Assembly: GCA_910588225.1 (NCBI GenBank)
Contig: CAJUQT010000017.1
Location: forward strand, 1 to 64,000
DNA length: 64,000 nucleotides
From: an uncultured Acetatifactor sp.
Lineage (GTDB): Bacteria; Bacillota; Clostridia; Lachnospirales; Lachnospiraceae
Reading direction: 5' to 3'
Made by a program: the position numbers and the translations under genes. The notes beneath the pieces are model-generated. The model ran no database searches. It was not told the origin of the DNA and saw only the letters and a list, made by a program, of their open reading frames with translations. How positions within the stretch are numbered: the first letter of the stretch is position 1; every line of letters begins with the position of its first letter. This document shows positions 26,581 through 34,525 of this stretch, piece after piece.

Positions 26581-27708
26581 ATGGGAAAGAAAACAGTAAA
26601 AATCCTGGGATGCATTTTGGGGATTTTGATATTAATAGTGGCAGTATATGTACTTTATGTGGTACTGTCCTATACCCGTCTTGAGGATCACCTGGTGCTG
26701 ACGTCGGATGCTGCCCAGGATGTGCAGGCACAGGATGTGAAACAGGTGATAGAGTCAAATCCAGACTGGGAATTTTGCATCATTACAGCCAACATTGGCT
26801 TTGGCGCATATGATCAGGAGTTCGACTTTTTCATGGATGGAGGCACCATGTCCTGGGCTAAGAGCAGGGAACGGGTGGAGGAAAATGTGCGCGGCATGTC
26901 CGAAGCGATTGCAGGTTATGAGCCTGATTTTCTGTTTCTGCAGGAAGTGGACACCAACGGAACGAGAAGCTATCATGTGGATGAATATGAGCTGGTAAGG
27001 CAGGGATTTTCTTCCTATGAGACAGTATTTGCTCAGAATTATGATTCTGCCTTCTTATTCTGGCCTTTGTATCAACCCCATGGAAAGACTGAGGCAGGGA
27101 TGGTTACCTTATCTTTATATGAAATTGCGGCCGCGGAGAGGAGGAGTCTTCCTATATCAGACAGCTTCAGCAAGTTTCTGGATCTGGACCGTTGCTATTC
27201 TATCAGCAAAATCGCCTGTGAAAATGGCAGGGAGCTGGTACTTTTCAATGTGCATCTGTCCGCATATGGCGTGGATGCAAGTATTCAGCAGGCCCAGAGA
27301 GAAATGCTGTATGGGGATATGGCAGCGGAATATCAGAAGGGAAATTACGTGATAGTGGGCGGTGATTTCAACCATGATATGACAGGAGACTCCGGGGAGC
27401 GGTATAACAACCAGATACAGGCGGTGGAGAGCTGGGCGAAGCCTTTTGATTTCGCTTCTGTTCCGGAAGGGTTTACGGTGGGATCCAGGGCGCTGACAGA
27501 GGCAGGGCAGTTCGATATGGCGGCTACCTGCCGGGATGCAGGACGGGCTTATGATGGAACCAATGACCGCTGGGTTTTGGATGCTTTTATTTATTCTGAT
27601 AATGTGGAAGTGCTGGAGTATGAGACAGTTGATCTGGACTTTGCTTACTCTGACCATAATCCGGTGCGGATGGTGTTTCGACTTTTGGAGGGTGAGGCTG
27701 CGAAATAA
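26581..27708 (+). CDS. Membrane-anchored endonuclease/exonuclease/phosphatase-family protein
   Basis: 375 residues. A single N-terminal membrane segment (ILGCILGILILIVAVYVLYV, residues 9-28) suggests anchoring with the catalytic domain outside. The EEP fold is complete: ITANIGFG (metal and substrate Asn), DFLFLQEVD (metal Glu), VLFNVHLSAYG (His), VIVGGDFNHDM (catalytic DxN), DRWVLDAFIYS and FAYSDHNPVRMVF (terminal Asp-His). Such proteins are phosphodiesterases; anchored Firmicute members are commonly annotated as endonuclease/exonuclease/phosphatase and may act on lipids, nucleotides or DNA outside the cell. GAGGAAG lies before the ATG. No operon partner is apparent. Confidence 0.85.
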   Translation: MGKKTVKILGCILGILILIVAVYVLYVVLSYTRLEDHLVLTSDAAQDVQAQDVKQVIESNPDWEFCIITANIGFGAYDQEFDFFMDGGTMSWAKSRERVEENVRGMSEAIAGYEPDFLFLQEVDTNGTRSYHVDEYELVRQGFSSYETVFAQNYDSAFLFWPLYQPHGKTEAGMVTLSLYEIAAAERRSLPISDSFSKFLDLDRCYSISKIACENGRELVLFNVHLSAYGVDASIQQAQREMLYGDMAAEYQKGNYVIVGGDFNHDMTGDSGERYNNQIQAVESWAKPFDFASVPEGFTVGSRALTEAGQFDMAATCRDAGRAYDGTNDRWVLDAFIYSDNVEVLEYETVDLDFAYSDHNPVRMVFRLLEGEAAK

Positions 27709-27888
27709 AATCATTTCAGGGCTTTTTATAAAAACAATTGGAAGATGAATCATACTGTAGAAGAGTATTTGATGAGGGCTCATATATAGGAATCTGAGGT
27801 GACTCCCCGGGCTCTGTAGTATGAAGGTGAGTATAACAGATAGAAGTGATGAGTGAAAGGTGTAAGGCGAGTTTCATGCCCCCATCGG

Positions 27889-27908
27889 CGCCTTTCGCAG
27901 AAAGGCGG
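27889..27908 (+). promoter_or_regulatory. Hairpin that buries a ribosome binding site
   Basis: CGCCTTTC (27889-27896) and GAAAGGCG (27900-27907) form a perfect 8-bp stem with a GCA loop. The only Shine-Dalgarno-like sequence for the next gene, AAAGGCGG (27901-27908), lies in its 3' arm, nine bases from the ATG. Translation may therefore be limited unless the hairpin opens. Confidence 0.4.
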
Positions 27909-27917
27909 TTTATAAAT

Positions 27918-28421
27918 ATGACATATGAATCTGCAGCAGAGAAAGATTTAGAAGATATATATACTGTGGTTCAGCAAACAGTAAAAACCATATATCCGAA
28001 CTATTACCTGACAGAGGTGGTCAGATTTTTCTGCGAGCTTCACAGTAGGGAAGCAATTTTGAAGGATATCAGAAATGGTTATGTAAGTTTTTTGAAAGTA
28101 GATGGTAAAATCATAGGAACAGGAAGTTTTATAAAAAATCATATTACAAGAGTATACGTTCTGCCTGAATACCAGAAAAAGGGTTATGGAACATTCATCA
28201 TGAAAAGTATTGAGGCGGAGATTGCGAAGAGATATGAAAAAGTATATTTGGAGGCTTCTCTCCCAGCGGTAGGATTGTACGAAAAACTGGGGTATACGAC
28301 CATGAAACACGACAAATTTTCTGTGGAAAATGAGGTTGTTCTTGTGTATGAAATCATGGAGAAAAACGTCCGTGCCACTGTTGAAAGCAGGAATGGAAGC
28401 TTGAATAATACAAAAATATAA
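27918..28421 (+). CDS. GNAT family N-acetyltransferase
   Basis: The longer frame from 27846 is unlikely; the ATG at 27918 begins a normal GNAT of 167 residues. MTYESAAEKDLEDIYTVVQQ is the first strand and helix, KVDGKIIGTGSFIKNHITRV the central hairpin, YVLPEYQKKGYGTFIMKSIE the acetyl-CoA loop (QKKGYG) and LEASLPAVGLYEKLGY the terminal helix with YxKLGY. Substrate unknown. It is followed 14 bases later by another GNAT gene, so the two form a small operon. Confidence 0.8.
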   Translation: MTYESAAEKDLEDIYTVVQQTVKTIYPNYYLTEVVRFFCELHSREAILKDIRNGYVSFLKVDGKIIGTGSFIKNHITRVYVLPEYQKKGYGTFIMKSIEAEIAKRYEKVYLEASLPAVGLYEKLGYTTMKHDKFSVENEVVLVYEIMEKNVRATVESRNGSLNNTKI

Positions 28422-28434
28422 GGAAATGTATATC

Positions 28435-28956
28435 ATGGAAAAGGGAATAGGGCAGGAAGAAATACAGAAATTATCAAAACGTTATAATGTTCGAAAGCTG
28501 ACAGTGACAGACATAGACAAAATATATGCGCTTGCCGTGGAAAATTCAATGTTTTACCAGTATTGCCCGCCAGATGTGACTAGAGAAAGTATTCTGGCGG
28601 ACATGAAGGCATTGCCGCCTCGGATGACCTATGACGACAAATATTATATTGGCTACTTTGATGAAGAGAAGCTGGTGGCGGTGATGGACCTGATTCTGGG
28701 CTATCCCAATGAGGAAACGGCGTTTATAGGGTTGTTTATGATGGATAAGGGAAGCCAGGGACAGGGAATCGGCTCTGCGATTGTAGAAGAATGTTTTGCT
28801 TTTCTGGGCAGCAGAGGATATCGGTTTATCCGGCTGGGCTTTGCAAAGGGGAATCCGCAGAGTGAGGCTTTCTGGAGGAAGAATGGACTTGCAGGGACTG
28901 GGGTGGAAGTGGATAATGGGAATTATATTGTGGTGGTGATGGAGAGGCCGTTGTAA
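28435..28956 (+). CDS. GNAT family N-acetyltransferase
   Basis: AGGAA at 28421-28425 selects the ATG at 28435 (173 residues). Features are YNVRKLTVTDIDKIYALAVE, EEKLVAVMDLILGYPNEETA, FIGLFMMDKGSQGQGIGSAI (acetyl-CoA loop QGQGIG) and GNPQSEAFWRKNGLAGTG, typical of the YkkB/AAC-like GNAT subgroup. FYQYCPPDVTRESILADMKALPP in the first half is also common in that subgroup. It is the second of two adjacent acetyltransferase genes. No resistance function can be inferred. Confidence 0.8.
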   Translation: MEKGIGQEEIQKLSKRYNVRKLTVTDIDKIYALAVENSMFYQYCPPDVTRESILADMKALPPRMTYDDKYYIGYFDEEKLVAVMDLILGYPNEETAFIGLFMMDKGSQGQGIGSAIVEECFAFLGSRGYRFIRLGFAKGNPQSEAFWRKNGLAGTGVEVDNGNYIVVVMERPL

Positions 28957-29058
28957 ATGCCCCCTTTTTATTTTGGTATAGTCCAAAAAGAAATTTTTCA
29001 TAAATCTAAGCAGACAACAGTATGGAGCGCATTAAGCTGGCAATGTGGTTGAGAGGAA

Positions 29059-29676
29059 ATGACATTTGAAATTGATGTGAAGTTTGACAGGGACAATCCG
29101 GTGACATTCACTGTGTGGAATCACGGTCAGGAGACGGATGTGGGCTGTAATGAGCCGAAGGATCCGGAATGGGATGTTTATTCAGTGCGGAATCAGAAAT
29201 GGAAAATTGCAGATGGAGTAAGTGCCTGTCGGATTCCCTGGCTGTATGATCCGCCGCTTAGTCCGGAGGAGATAGTACCGGTGGAACTTGATTATGATGC
29301 GTTTCATCATTTTGAAATCCGCTGTAGTCATTACGGATATTCCTGCTATATAGACGGCATACTGATTCAGGAGCAGAAGCATAAGCTGCATCCGGTCATC
29401 TCCGCTTCCTGTGAAACCACAGAGGAGGAAATCATTCTGAAACTGGTAAATGTGGAGGGAGAAGAGAAAGAGGTAACCATATCTCTGGACTGCGAAATCT
29501 CCCGTGGAATTCACACTGAGACCGTGCAGGCGCCGCCGGACTGTGTAAATTCCTTTGAGCATCCATTGGCTGTATCTGCCGTAATGGGTTCCACAGACTG
29601 CGGCGCGCGGGAATTCGTATATCATGTACCGGCATATTCTGTCAGCGTTCTGGTTATGATGAAGAAAAGCAATTAA
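29059..29676 (+). pseudogene. C-terminal fragment of an alpha-L-arabinofuranosidase-like enzyme
   Basis: 205 codons encode only beta-sandwich sequence. Residues 1-110 look like a concanavalin/LamG-type module (FEIDVKFDRDNPVTFTVWNH, YDAFHHFEIRCSHYGYSCYI). Residues 110-205 resemble the C-terminal domain of GH51-type arabinofuranosidases (PVISASCETTEEEIILKLVN, then FVYHVPAYSVSVLVMM). No TIM barrel or catalytic Glu is present. Intact enzymes of this layout exceed 600 residues. AGAGGAA lies before the ATG, so a product could still be made, but it has no active site. Probably a 5'-deleted gene. Confidence 0.6.
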
Positions 29677-29692
29677 GGAAACATACTAATTT

Positions 29693-29757
29693 ATCACCCA
29701 TTTTATTACCTGCCTGTGTTATAATACCTGGTAGGCGGCAGAGTGGGTGATATTTTT
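29693..29757 (+). terminator. Terminator-like hairpin before the nucleotidyltransferase genes
   Basis: ATCACCCA (29693-29700) pairs with TGGGTGAT (29744-29751), with an inner CTGCC/GGCAG stem, followed by ATTTTTATA. A TATAAT sequence lies in the loop (29719-29724), so it could also be the leader of the next operon. Confidence 0.5.
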
Positions 29758-29891
29758 ATAGTATGTTAAAGAGGTACAAAGAAATTCTGGTGAAGCAGCC
29801 AAAAACACTATGCATTGAAGCACGGAGGACAATGCTGTGGATGTGCAGATCCATAAGAAATAAAGCAATGAAACAGAATCTGGAGGAATGT

Positions 29892-30914
29892 ATGGACTTC
29901 AAAACACTTTTACAGACAGCTGAATATGACTTTATCCGCAGCAATGAACGCCTGGGGAAAAGAATCCTGATCCTGGGAGTGGGCGGGAGCTATGCCTATG
30001 GGACCAATAACGAGGGCAGTGATATTGACCTTCGGGGAGTGACCCTGCAGCTGCCATCAGACTTAATCGGTCTGACTGAGTTTGAACAGTACGAGGATGA
30101 CAGGACGGATACTGTCATCTATGGGTTTAATAAGCTTGTGAAGCTTCTATTGGACTGCAATCCCAATACCTGCGAGATACTTGGACTGGAGGGAGACCAG
30201 TATCTGATTCAGTCGCAGCTGGGTCACGAGCTGATTGAGAACAGCAGTCTGTTCCTGTCAAAACGGGCCATCAAATCGTTCGGAGGCTATGCGGATGCTC
30301 AGCTGCGTCGCCTGCAGAATGCGATTGCCAGGGATGCACTGCCCCAGAGTGACAGGGAGAAGCATATTCTGAAATCTGTGATGAACGCGCTGGATGATTT
30401 CAACAGGCGTTACGCCGGGAAGGAGACAGGCAGTATAAGGCTGTACATTGACAGTGCCGAGAATCCGAAACTGGACACGGAGATTTTTATAGATGCGTCA
30501 TATAAGCATTTCCCTCTTCGCGATTATGCGGATTTATGGGGAACCATGCGGACTGTTGTGCGGGATTATGAAAGGATAGGAAAGCGCAATAAAAAGAAAG
30601 ACAGGAACCATTTGAACAAGCATGCGATGCACTTAATCCGGCTGTTTATGATGGCCATTGATATCCTGGAGAAGGGGGAGATTATTACCCGGCGGCGAGA
30701 CGATCTGCCGCTTCTGCTCGCAATCCGCAGAGGGGACTATATGCTGCAGGACGGCACCTTTTCGCCGGAATTTTATGAGATGCTTGAAGAATACGAATAC
30801 CGGCTGGATGAGGCTGCGAAGAATACGAAACTGCCGGACAATCCGGATATGGAGGGCGTGGAAAGGTTCGTGGAGCGTGTGAACAGATACGCTGTAACAG
30901 GGGAACTGGTATGA
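29892..30914 (+). CDS. Nucleotidyltransferase (Pol beta-type fold), larger of a pair
   Basis: GGAGG at 29882-29886 selects the ATG at 29892 over the one at 29763; the product is 340 residues. The polymerase-beta-type motif is clear: LGVGGSYAYGTNNEGSDIDL has GS followed by DxD with correct spacing, then GVTLQLPSDL. QLRRLQNAIARDALPQSDRE and HAMHLIRLFMMAIDILEKGE form a helical C-terminal half like those of HEPN-linked or YcgL-type enzymes. The substrate (RNA, protein or small molecule) is not evident. It overlaps the next gene by four bases (ATGA) and forms an operon with a second nucleotidyltransferase and an 83-residue protein. Confidence 0.8.
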   Translation: MDFKTLLQTAEYDFIRSNERLGKRILILGVGGSYAYGTNNEGSDIDLRGVTLQLPSDLIGLTEFEQYEDDRTDTVIYGFNKLVKLLLDCNPNTCEILGLEGDQYLIQSQLGHELIENSSLFLSKRAIKSFGGYADAQLRRLQNAIARDALPQSDREKHILKSVMNALDDFNRRYAGKETGSIRLYIDSAENPKLDTEIFIDASYKHFPLRDYADLWGTMRTVVRDYERIGKRNKKKDRNHLNKHAMHLIRLFMMAIDILEKGEIITRRRDDLPLLLAIRRGDYMLQDGTFSPEFYEMLEEYEYRLDEAAKNTKLPDNPDMEGVERFVERVNRYAVTGELV

Positions 30915-31684
30915 GAGATATTGAACAGGAAATCAACGACAAATTGAATGAGATAGAAGAAAGAGAAGAAGTCCGAATTCTCCACGCCGTTGAATCGGGA
31001 AGCCGGGCATGGGGATTTGCGTCCCCGGACAGTGACTATGATGTAAGATTTGTCTATGTCAGGCCGAAAGCGGACTATCTTCGGCTGGACGAACCGAAAG
31101 ATGTGATAGAGTGGCAGCTTGATGAGGTGCTCGACATAAACGGCTGGGACTTAAAGAAGGCTTTGCGGCAGTTTGCAAGAGGAAATGCCACCCTTTTCGA
31201 GTGGAGTGGTTCACCCATAGTGTATCGTACTACAAGGGAATGGGAGGGAATCCGGGAAGTGTCCAGGCAGTATTTTTCCGAAAAAGCGTCAGTCTATCAT
31301 TACTATGGCACGGCAAACAGTACCTTACGGGAGTATTTGCAGGATGATGCTGTGCGATATAAGAAGTATTTTTATGCGCTTCGTCCCCTTCTGGCGGCAC
31401 GGTATATTGAGCTGTATCATGAAGCGCCGCCGGTATTATTCGATGAGCTGCTGGAACTGGAACTTCCCGGGGATTTGAGGAATGGGATAGATACGCTTCT
31501 GGAGGTAAAGAAACGCACTGTAGAAGGGGAGAAGAATCCGCAGATTCCGGTGATCAGAGATTTCATTGAGAAGGAAACTGCCCTGCAGAAGGAACTGGCA
31601 GACAGGCTTGCAGATGACCATAACAGGGACTGGACAGCATTGAACCGAGTGTTCAGGGAAGTGATAGATTTTCGGGAGGAGTGA
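30911..31684 (+). CDS. YcgL-like nucleotidyltransferase
   Basis: 257 residues with the motif AVESGSRAWGFASPDSDYDV then RFVYVRP, the GSxxxGxxxxxSDxD layout of predicted nucleotidyltransferases related to Bacillus YcgL. DVIEWQLDEVLDINGWDLKK and FEWSGSPIVYR are further conserved strings of that family, and YRTTREWEGIREVSRQYFSE begins the helical C-terminal half. Function is unproven in the family. Translational overlap with the 340-residue enzyme upstream indicates joint action; its own stop is followed two bases later by the third gene's start. Confidence 0.8.
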   Translation: MRDIEQEINDKLNEIEEREEVRILHAVESGSRAWGFASPDSDYDVRFVYVRPKADYLRLDEPKDVIEWQLDEVLDINGWDLKKALRQFARGNATLFEWSGSPIVYRTTREWEGIREVSRQYFSEKASVYHYYGTANSTLREYLQDDAVRYKKYFYALRPLLAARYIELYHEAPPVLFDELLELELPGDLRNGIDTLLEVKKRTVEGEKNPQIPVIRDFIEKETALQKELADRLADDHNRDWTALNRVFREVIDFREE

Positions 31685-31686
31685 AT

Positions 31687-31938
31687 ATGACAGCGAAACA
31701 GAAGGAATGGGCGGAGGAAAAGAAAAGGCTTGTTGATACCGTAAAAAGTCTGGGCTTTCCCGAAGAACTGGGAGAGGCGGTTGCGAAGAACCTGGGAAGT
31801 CCGAAAGCCATGAAGAGAATGGCGGGGTATCTGGAGAGTGTAAGACCTCAAAGTGCGGAAATGGTAGTGGATGAGATGCTTGCCATCTGCAGTGAAATCA
31901 GCGCGTGGAAGGCGAAAAAAGCCGGGCGGAATTTATAA
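31687..31938 (+). CDS. Small helical protein of the nucleotidyltransferase operon
   Basis: GAGGAG at 31675-31680 selects ATG 31687 over GTG 31681, giving 83 residues. It is a compact helical, Lys/Glu-rich protein (KEWAEEKKRLVDTVKSLGFP, LGSPKAMKRMAGYLESVRPQ) with no known motif. Position two bases after the YcgL-like gene implies co-translation; it may be a subunit, inhibitor or antitoxin-like partner. A good terminator follows 56 bases downstream, closing a three-gene operon. Confidence 0.65.
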   Translation: MTAKQKEWAEEKKRLVDTVKSLGFPEELGEAVAKNLGSPKAMKRMAGYLESVRPQSAEMVVDEMLAICSEISAWKAKKAGRNL

Positions 31939-31994
31939 GGGCATTCTACAGCTTCCGGAGGCGGACTTTACGGACTAACTTCTGTAAATTTAAG

Positions 31995-32038
31995 AGTGGG
32001 ATATTGCCATAATCAACTGGCAGTATCCCACTTTTTTA
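31995..32038 (+). terminator. Rho-independent terminator
   Basis: AGTGGGATATTGCC (31995-32008) pairs with GGCAGTATCCCACT (32019-32032), one internal mismatch and a 10-base loop, followed by TTTTTT. Confidence 0.85.
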
Positions 32039-32040
32039 TA

Positions 32041-32069
32041 TTAACAAATCATATAAAGTAGGATAATAT
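32041..32069 (+). promoter_or_regulatory. Sigma-A-type promoter for the SPFH gene cluster
   Basis: TTAACA (32041-32046) and TAATAT (32064-32069) are 17 bases apart. The spacer holds ATAAAGTAGGATAA, repeated before 34526 and, more loosely, before 36048, so the zinc-ribbon genes may share control. Confidence 0.6.
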
Positions 32070-32163
32070 ACTCCATAAGAGGAAGAAATACGACAAAATT
32101 CGAAAACTCATAGACTGTGGGCAAAAGGATTTAAAAAGATATAACAGAAAGAGGGAGAAGAAA

Positions 32164-33213
32164 TTGGCACTGATAGATGTTGTCAAATTTGACGGACTGA
32201 AAAACCGTGATTGGCTGATATTCAAATATCCGTCTGAGGATTTGGTTTTTGGTACACAGGTGGTTGTTCAGGAAGGGCAGGTCGCCATTTTTGTAAAGGG
32301 GGGATTGACGGCGGATGTATTTTATCCGGGCACCTATACGCTGTCAACACAAAATCTGCCGTTGCTGAAATCCATTGTAAATCTGCCCTTTGGCGGAGCG
32401 ACACCTTTTCAGGCGGAAATATATTACATAAATACAGCGGTGAAGATGGATATTAATTGGGGTACGACGGACCCGATTCAATTGATTGATCCTAAGTATT
32501 ATGTGAAGCTGAGAATCCGGGCATTTGGACAAATGGGGCTGAAGATCGGTGATGTAGTTGTACTGTTTAAAGAGTTGATCGGGGGAATGCAGAAAAATGA
32601 GCTTGTAAGATTCGATAAGATTAGGGAATACTACAGAGGAATTCTTGTAATCAAAACGAAGTCTGCTATAGCTGACGCAATTATTACCAATCAGATATCT
32701 GCTCTTGAAATATCCATTAAACTTGAGAGTCTTTCAGAGCAGGTAAAGGAAAAAATTGTACCGGAATTTGAAAGATACGGGTTTTCAGTAGCTAACTTTT
32801 TCATCCAGTCTATTAATTTTCCGGATGAAGATTTTGAGAAAATCAATAAAATTCTGGAGGACAAAGCGGCATTTGAAATTATGGGAGACGGCAGATATGC
32901 GACAAAGCGTTCTCTGGATGTGTATGAAGGTGCAGCCACGAATCAAAGCGGCGTAGCAGGGGCATTTATGGCAGGAGGCGTTGGACTGGGAGCCGCGTTA
33001 GGCGCAGGTGCGGCTATGAGTCAGACGGTGGGGAATCCGCTTCACAATGAAGAGACAAAGGAATGTGTTTCCTGTAAAGCACGCATTTCTGTCCGGTCGA
33101 AATTCTGTCCGGAGTGCGGATATAATAACAGTGAGCGGGTCTGCGAGTGTGGAAATAAATTAATGCCAGGAACAAAGTTTTGTCCTGAGTGCGGAAAGAA
33201 GGTAGAGGGATGA
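32164..33213 (+). CDS. SPFH-domain protein with two C-terminal zinc ribbons (YdjI-like)
   Basis: 349 residues from a TTG with GGGAG upstream. Residues 20-260 are an SPFH/band-7-like domain of the virion-core type (DLVFGTQVVVQEGQVAIFVK, FYPGTYTLSTQNLPLL, VANFFIQSINFPDEDFEKI). A Gly/Ala-rich hinge (AGAFMAGGVGLGAALGAGAA) leads to two zinc ribbons, CVSCKARISVRSKFCPECG and CECGNKLMPGTKFCPECG. Bacillus YdjI, a relative, helps recruit membrane-repair and phage-shock-like proteins. The hinge is short and glycine-rich, so membrane insertion is uncertain. It heads a cluster of zinc-ribbon genes and overlaps the next start by four bases (ATGA). Confidence 0.85.
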   Translation: MALIDVVKFDGLKNRDWLIFKYPSEDLVFGTQVVVQEGQVAIFVKGGLTADVFYPGTYTLSTQNLPLLKSIVNLPFGGATPFQAEIYYINTAVKMDINWGTTDPIQLIDPKYYVKLRIRAFGQMGLKIGDVVVLFKELIGGMQKNELVRFDKIREYYRGILVIKTKSAIADAIITNQISALEISIKLESLSEQVKEKIVPEFERYGFSVANFFIQSINFPDEDFEKINKILEDKAAFEIMGDGRYATKRSLDVYEGAATNQSGVAGAFMAGGVGLGAALGAGAAMSQTVGNPLHNEETKECVSCKARISVRSKFCPECGYNNSERVCECGNKLMPGTKFCPECGKKVEG

Positions 33214-33581
33214 AAAAAGGAAACGTAGCGGTGATGACAGGATGCATTTTGGCATTTTATGTCGGGATTATTATGTTCATATATTTTCCGGTTCTGCACA
33301 TTAACGAAGCTGATAATTTTAAAGCCGCAATGACTTTTGAAGTAATTGGATTGCTGGCGTTATTCCTTCTGATCATAGGTAATATTGTACTGCCGCATGT
33401 AAAGACTGGATATTTTATTCCGCTTATCATGGTTACTGCTGCTTACACAATTATACGCAATATCATAACGATGGTATTTGTGGGATTTATGCCATCAGTT
33501 GTCTTTATACTGTTAAATCTGATTTTATTGTTTTTATACTGTCTACTGTCAATACCGATGTATATGATGGGCAAAAAATAA
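33210..33581 (+). CDS. Four-helix membrane protein of the SPFH operon
   Basis: 123 residues from ATG 33210, which overlaps the SPFH stop, so it is translationally coupled. Four hydrophobic segments can be seen: MTGCILAFYVGIIMFIYFPV, VIGLLALFLLIIGNIVL, YFIPLIMVTAAYTIIRNIIT, and VVFILLNLILLFLYCLLSIP. There is no signal peptide and no catalytic motif. It is probably the membrane partner of the SPFH/zinc-ribbon protein. Confidence 0.7.
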   Translation: MKKGNVAVMTGCILAFYVGIIMFIYFPVLHINEADNFKAAMTFEVIGLLALFLLIIGNIVLPHVKTGYFIPLIMVTAAYTIIRNIITMVFVGFMPSVVFILLNLILLFLYCLLSIPMYMMGKK

Positions 33582-33604
33582 ATAATTATTTGGAGGATTG
33601 TATT

Positions 33605-34081
33605 ATGTCAGGGAGAGTCTGTCCGCAGTGTGGGGCGCCGATTGATCCGCAGGCGTCAGAATGTAAATTTTGTGGAGAAAAGCTGGCGGTCCAGCAGATA
33701 GCCAATCAGGCGGCAGCGCAGCAGCCATATGCGCAGCCACAACAGCCATATGCACAGCCAATGCCACAGTATGCGCAGCCGCAGCAACAGATCATTATTC
33801 AGCAGGCACCGGCTCAAGCGGCGGTTCCACAGTCAGTTTATATATCGGGCATTAACCCGTCATGGCCGATTAAGAATAAGCTTGTCGCAGCGCTTTTGGC
33901 AATTTTTCTCGGAGGATTGGGGATACATAAATTTTACCTTGGGAAAATAGGCATGGGTGTTCTGTATCTTCTCTTTTGTTGGACATGGGTACCATGCGTG
34001 CTGGGGGTTATTGAGGGGATTATTTACCTGTGTTCCAATGATGAGAATTTCCAACTGAAACATCGGGTAAGAATCGGGTGA
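33605..34081 (+). CDS. Zinc-ribbon and TM2-domain membrane protein
   Basis: GGAGG at 33592-33596 selects ATG 33605 (158 residues). Residues 1-25 are a zinc ribbon (VCPQCGAPIDPQASECKFCG). A low-complexity region of QPYAQPQ-type repeats follows (about residues 40-75). The C-terminal TM2 domain has two membrane helices (KNKLVAALLAIFLGGLGIHK, MGVLYLLFCWTWVPCVLGVI) with the signature FLGGLGIHKFYLGK. TM2 proteins are widespread; the zinc-ribbon version with a Gln/Pro/Tyr linker is common in Clostridia. It follows the four-helix gene by 23 bases, third in the operon. A terminator follows at 34171. Confidence 0.85.
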   Translation: MSGRVCPQCGAPIDPQASECKFCGEKLAVQQIANQAAAQQPYAQPQQPYAQPMPQYAQPQQQIIIQQAPAQAAVPQSVYISGINPSWPIKNKLVAALLAIFLGGLGIHKFYLGKIGMGVLYLLFCWTWVPCVLGVIEGIIYLCSNDENFQLKHRVRIG

Positions 34082-34379
34082 CTATGAATTGAAAAGAAGT
34101 ATTAGGTTTTTGTATTGGCTGGCTATGTCCATACTTTTTCTCAGACTTTGCTCTTGGGAAAAGAAGCTTTAAAAATCCCGGACAGAGAAATCTGCCGGGA
34201 TTTTTGTTCATTCGGGAAAGTCCTGTGTTAAGGATTTTTTTCTGGTTTCGGAGGTGCTCTTTTAAGACAAGATTGATGTATTGAGAAAAAGAGCGATCAT
34301 CTCGTTCCGCCAGATCTCGAACCGCTTCGATTATTTCAGAGTCCAGGGTAATGCTAACTTTTGTTTTTAAGGGTTTCAT
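34020..34379 (-). CDS. Ribbon-helix-helix (Arc/CopG-like) protein with anomalous C-terminus
   Basis: The first 50 residues are a standard ribbon-helix-helix DNA-binding domain: MKPLKTKVSITLDSEIIEAV then RDLAERDDRSFSQYINLVLK. AAGGAAAC precedes the ATG on this strand. RHH antitoxins of this kind usually end soon after LKEHLRNQ, but here the frame runs on for 65 more codons through the bidirectional terminator and into the 3' end of the convergent TM2 gene. The tail is basic with no motif. The original stop was probably lost by mutation or frameshift, so the protein is intact only in its DNA-binding part. No toxin gene is adjacent. Confidence 0.5.
   Translation of the reverse strand: MKPLKTKVSITLDSEIIEAVRDLAERDDRSFSQYINLVLKEHLRNQKKILNTGLSRMNKNPGRFLCPGFLKLLFPRAKSEKKYGHSQPIQKPNTSFQFIVTRFLPDVSVGNSHHWNTGK
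34171..34205. terminator. Bidirectional terminator
   Basis: AAAAATCCCGG (34171-34181) and CCGGGATTTTT (34195-34205) form a perfect stem extended inward by CAGA/TCTG with a GAAA loop. A/T runs on both sides serve the plus-strand TM2 gene and the minus-strand RHH gene. Confidence 0.85.
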
Positions 34380-34441
34380 AAGCAGTTTCCTTTTTGATTA
34401 CAATATAGCATTTTATATTTTTTCGGACTCAATAATCAGAT

Positions 34442-34456
34442 AAAGTAGGATAAAAT
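34442..34456 (+). promoter_or_regulatory. Promoter-like element of the zinc-ribbon gene at 34526
   Basis: AAAGTAGGATAA (34442-34453) repeats the spacer/-10 block of the promoter at 32041-32069; the -10 candidate is TAAAAT (34451-34456). The -35 is weak (TCAATA, 16 bases upstream). Confidence 0.45.
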
Positions 34457-34525
34457 ATTCTGTGAAGGTATAATGGGATATAAAACACGTCAAAAACAAA
34501 GTGAATGGAGAAAGGATGAAAGAAA

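Noticed and set aside
34020..34379. Toxin-antitoxin pair built on the RHH protein
   Set aside because: No toxin gene is adjacent on its strand and the C-terminus runs through a terminator into the TM2 gene.
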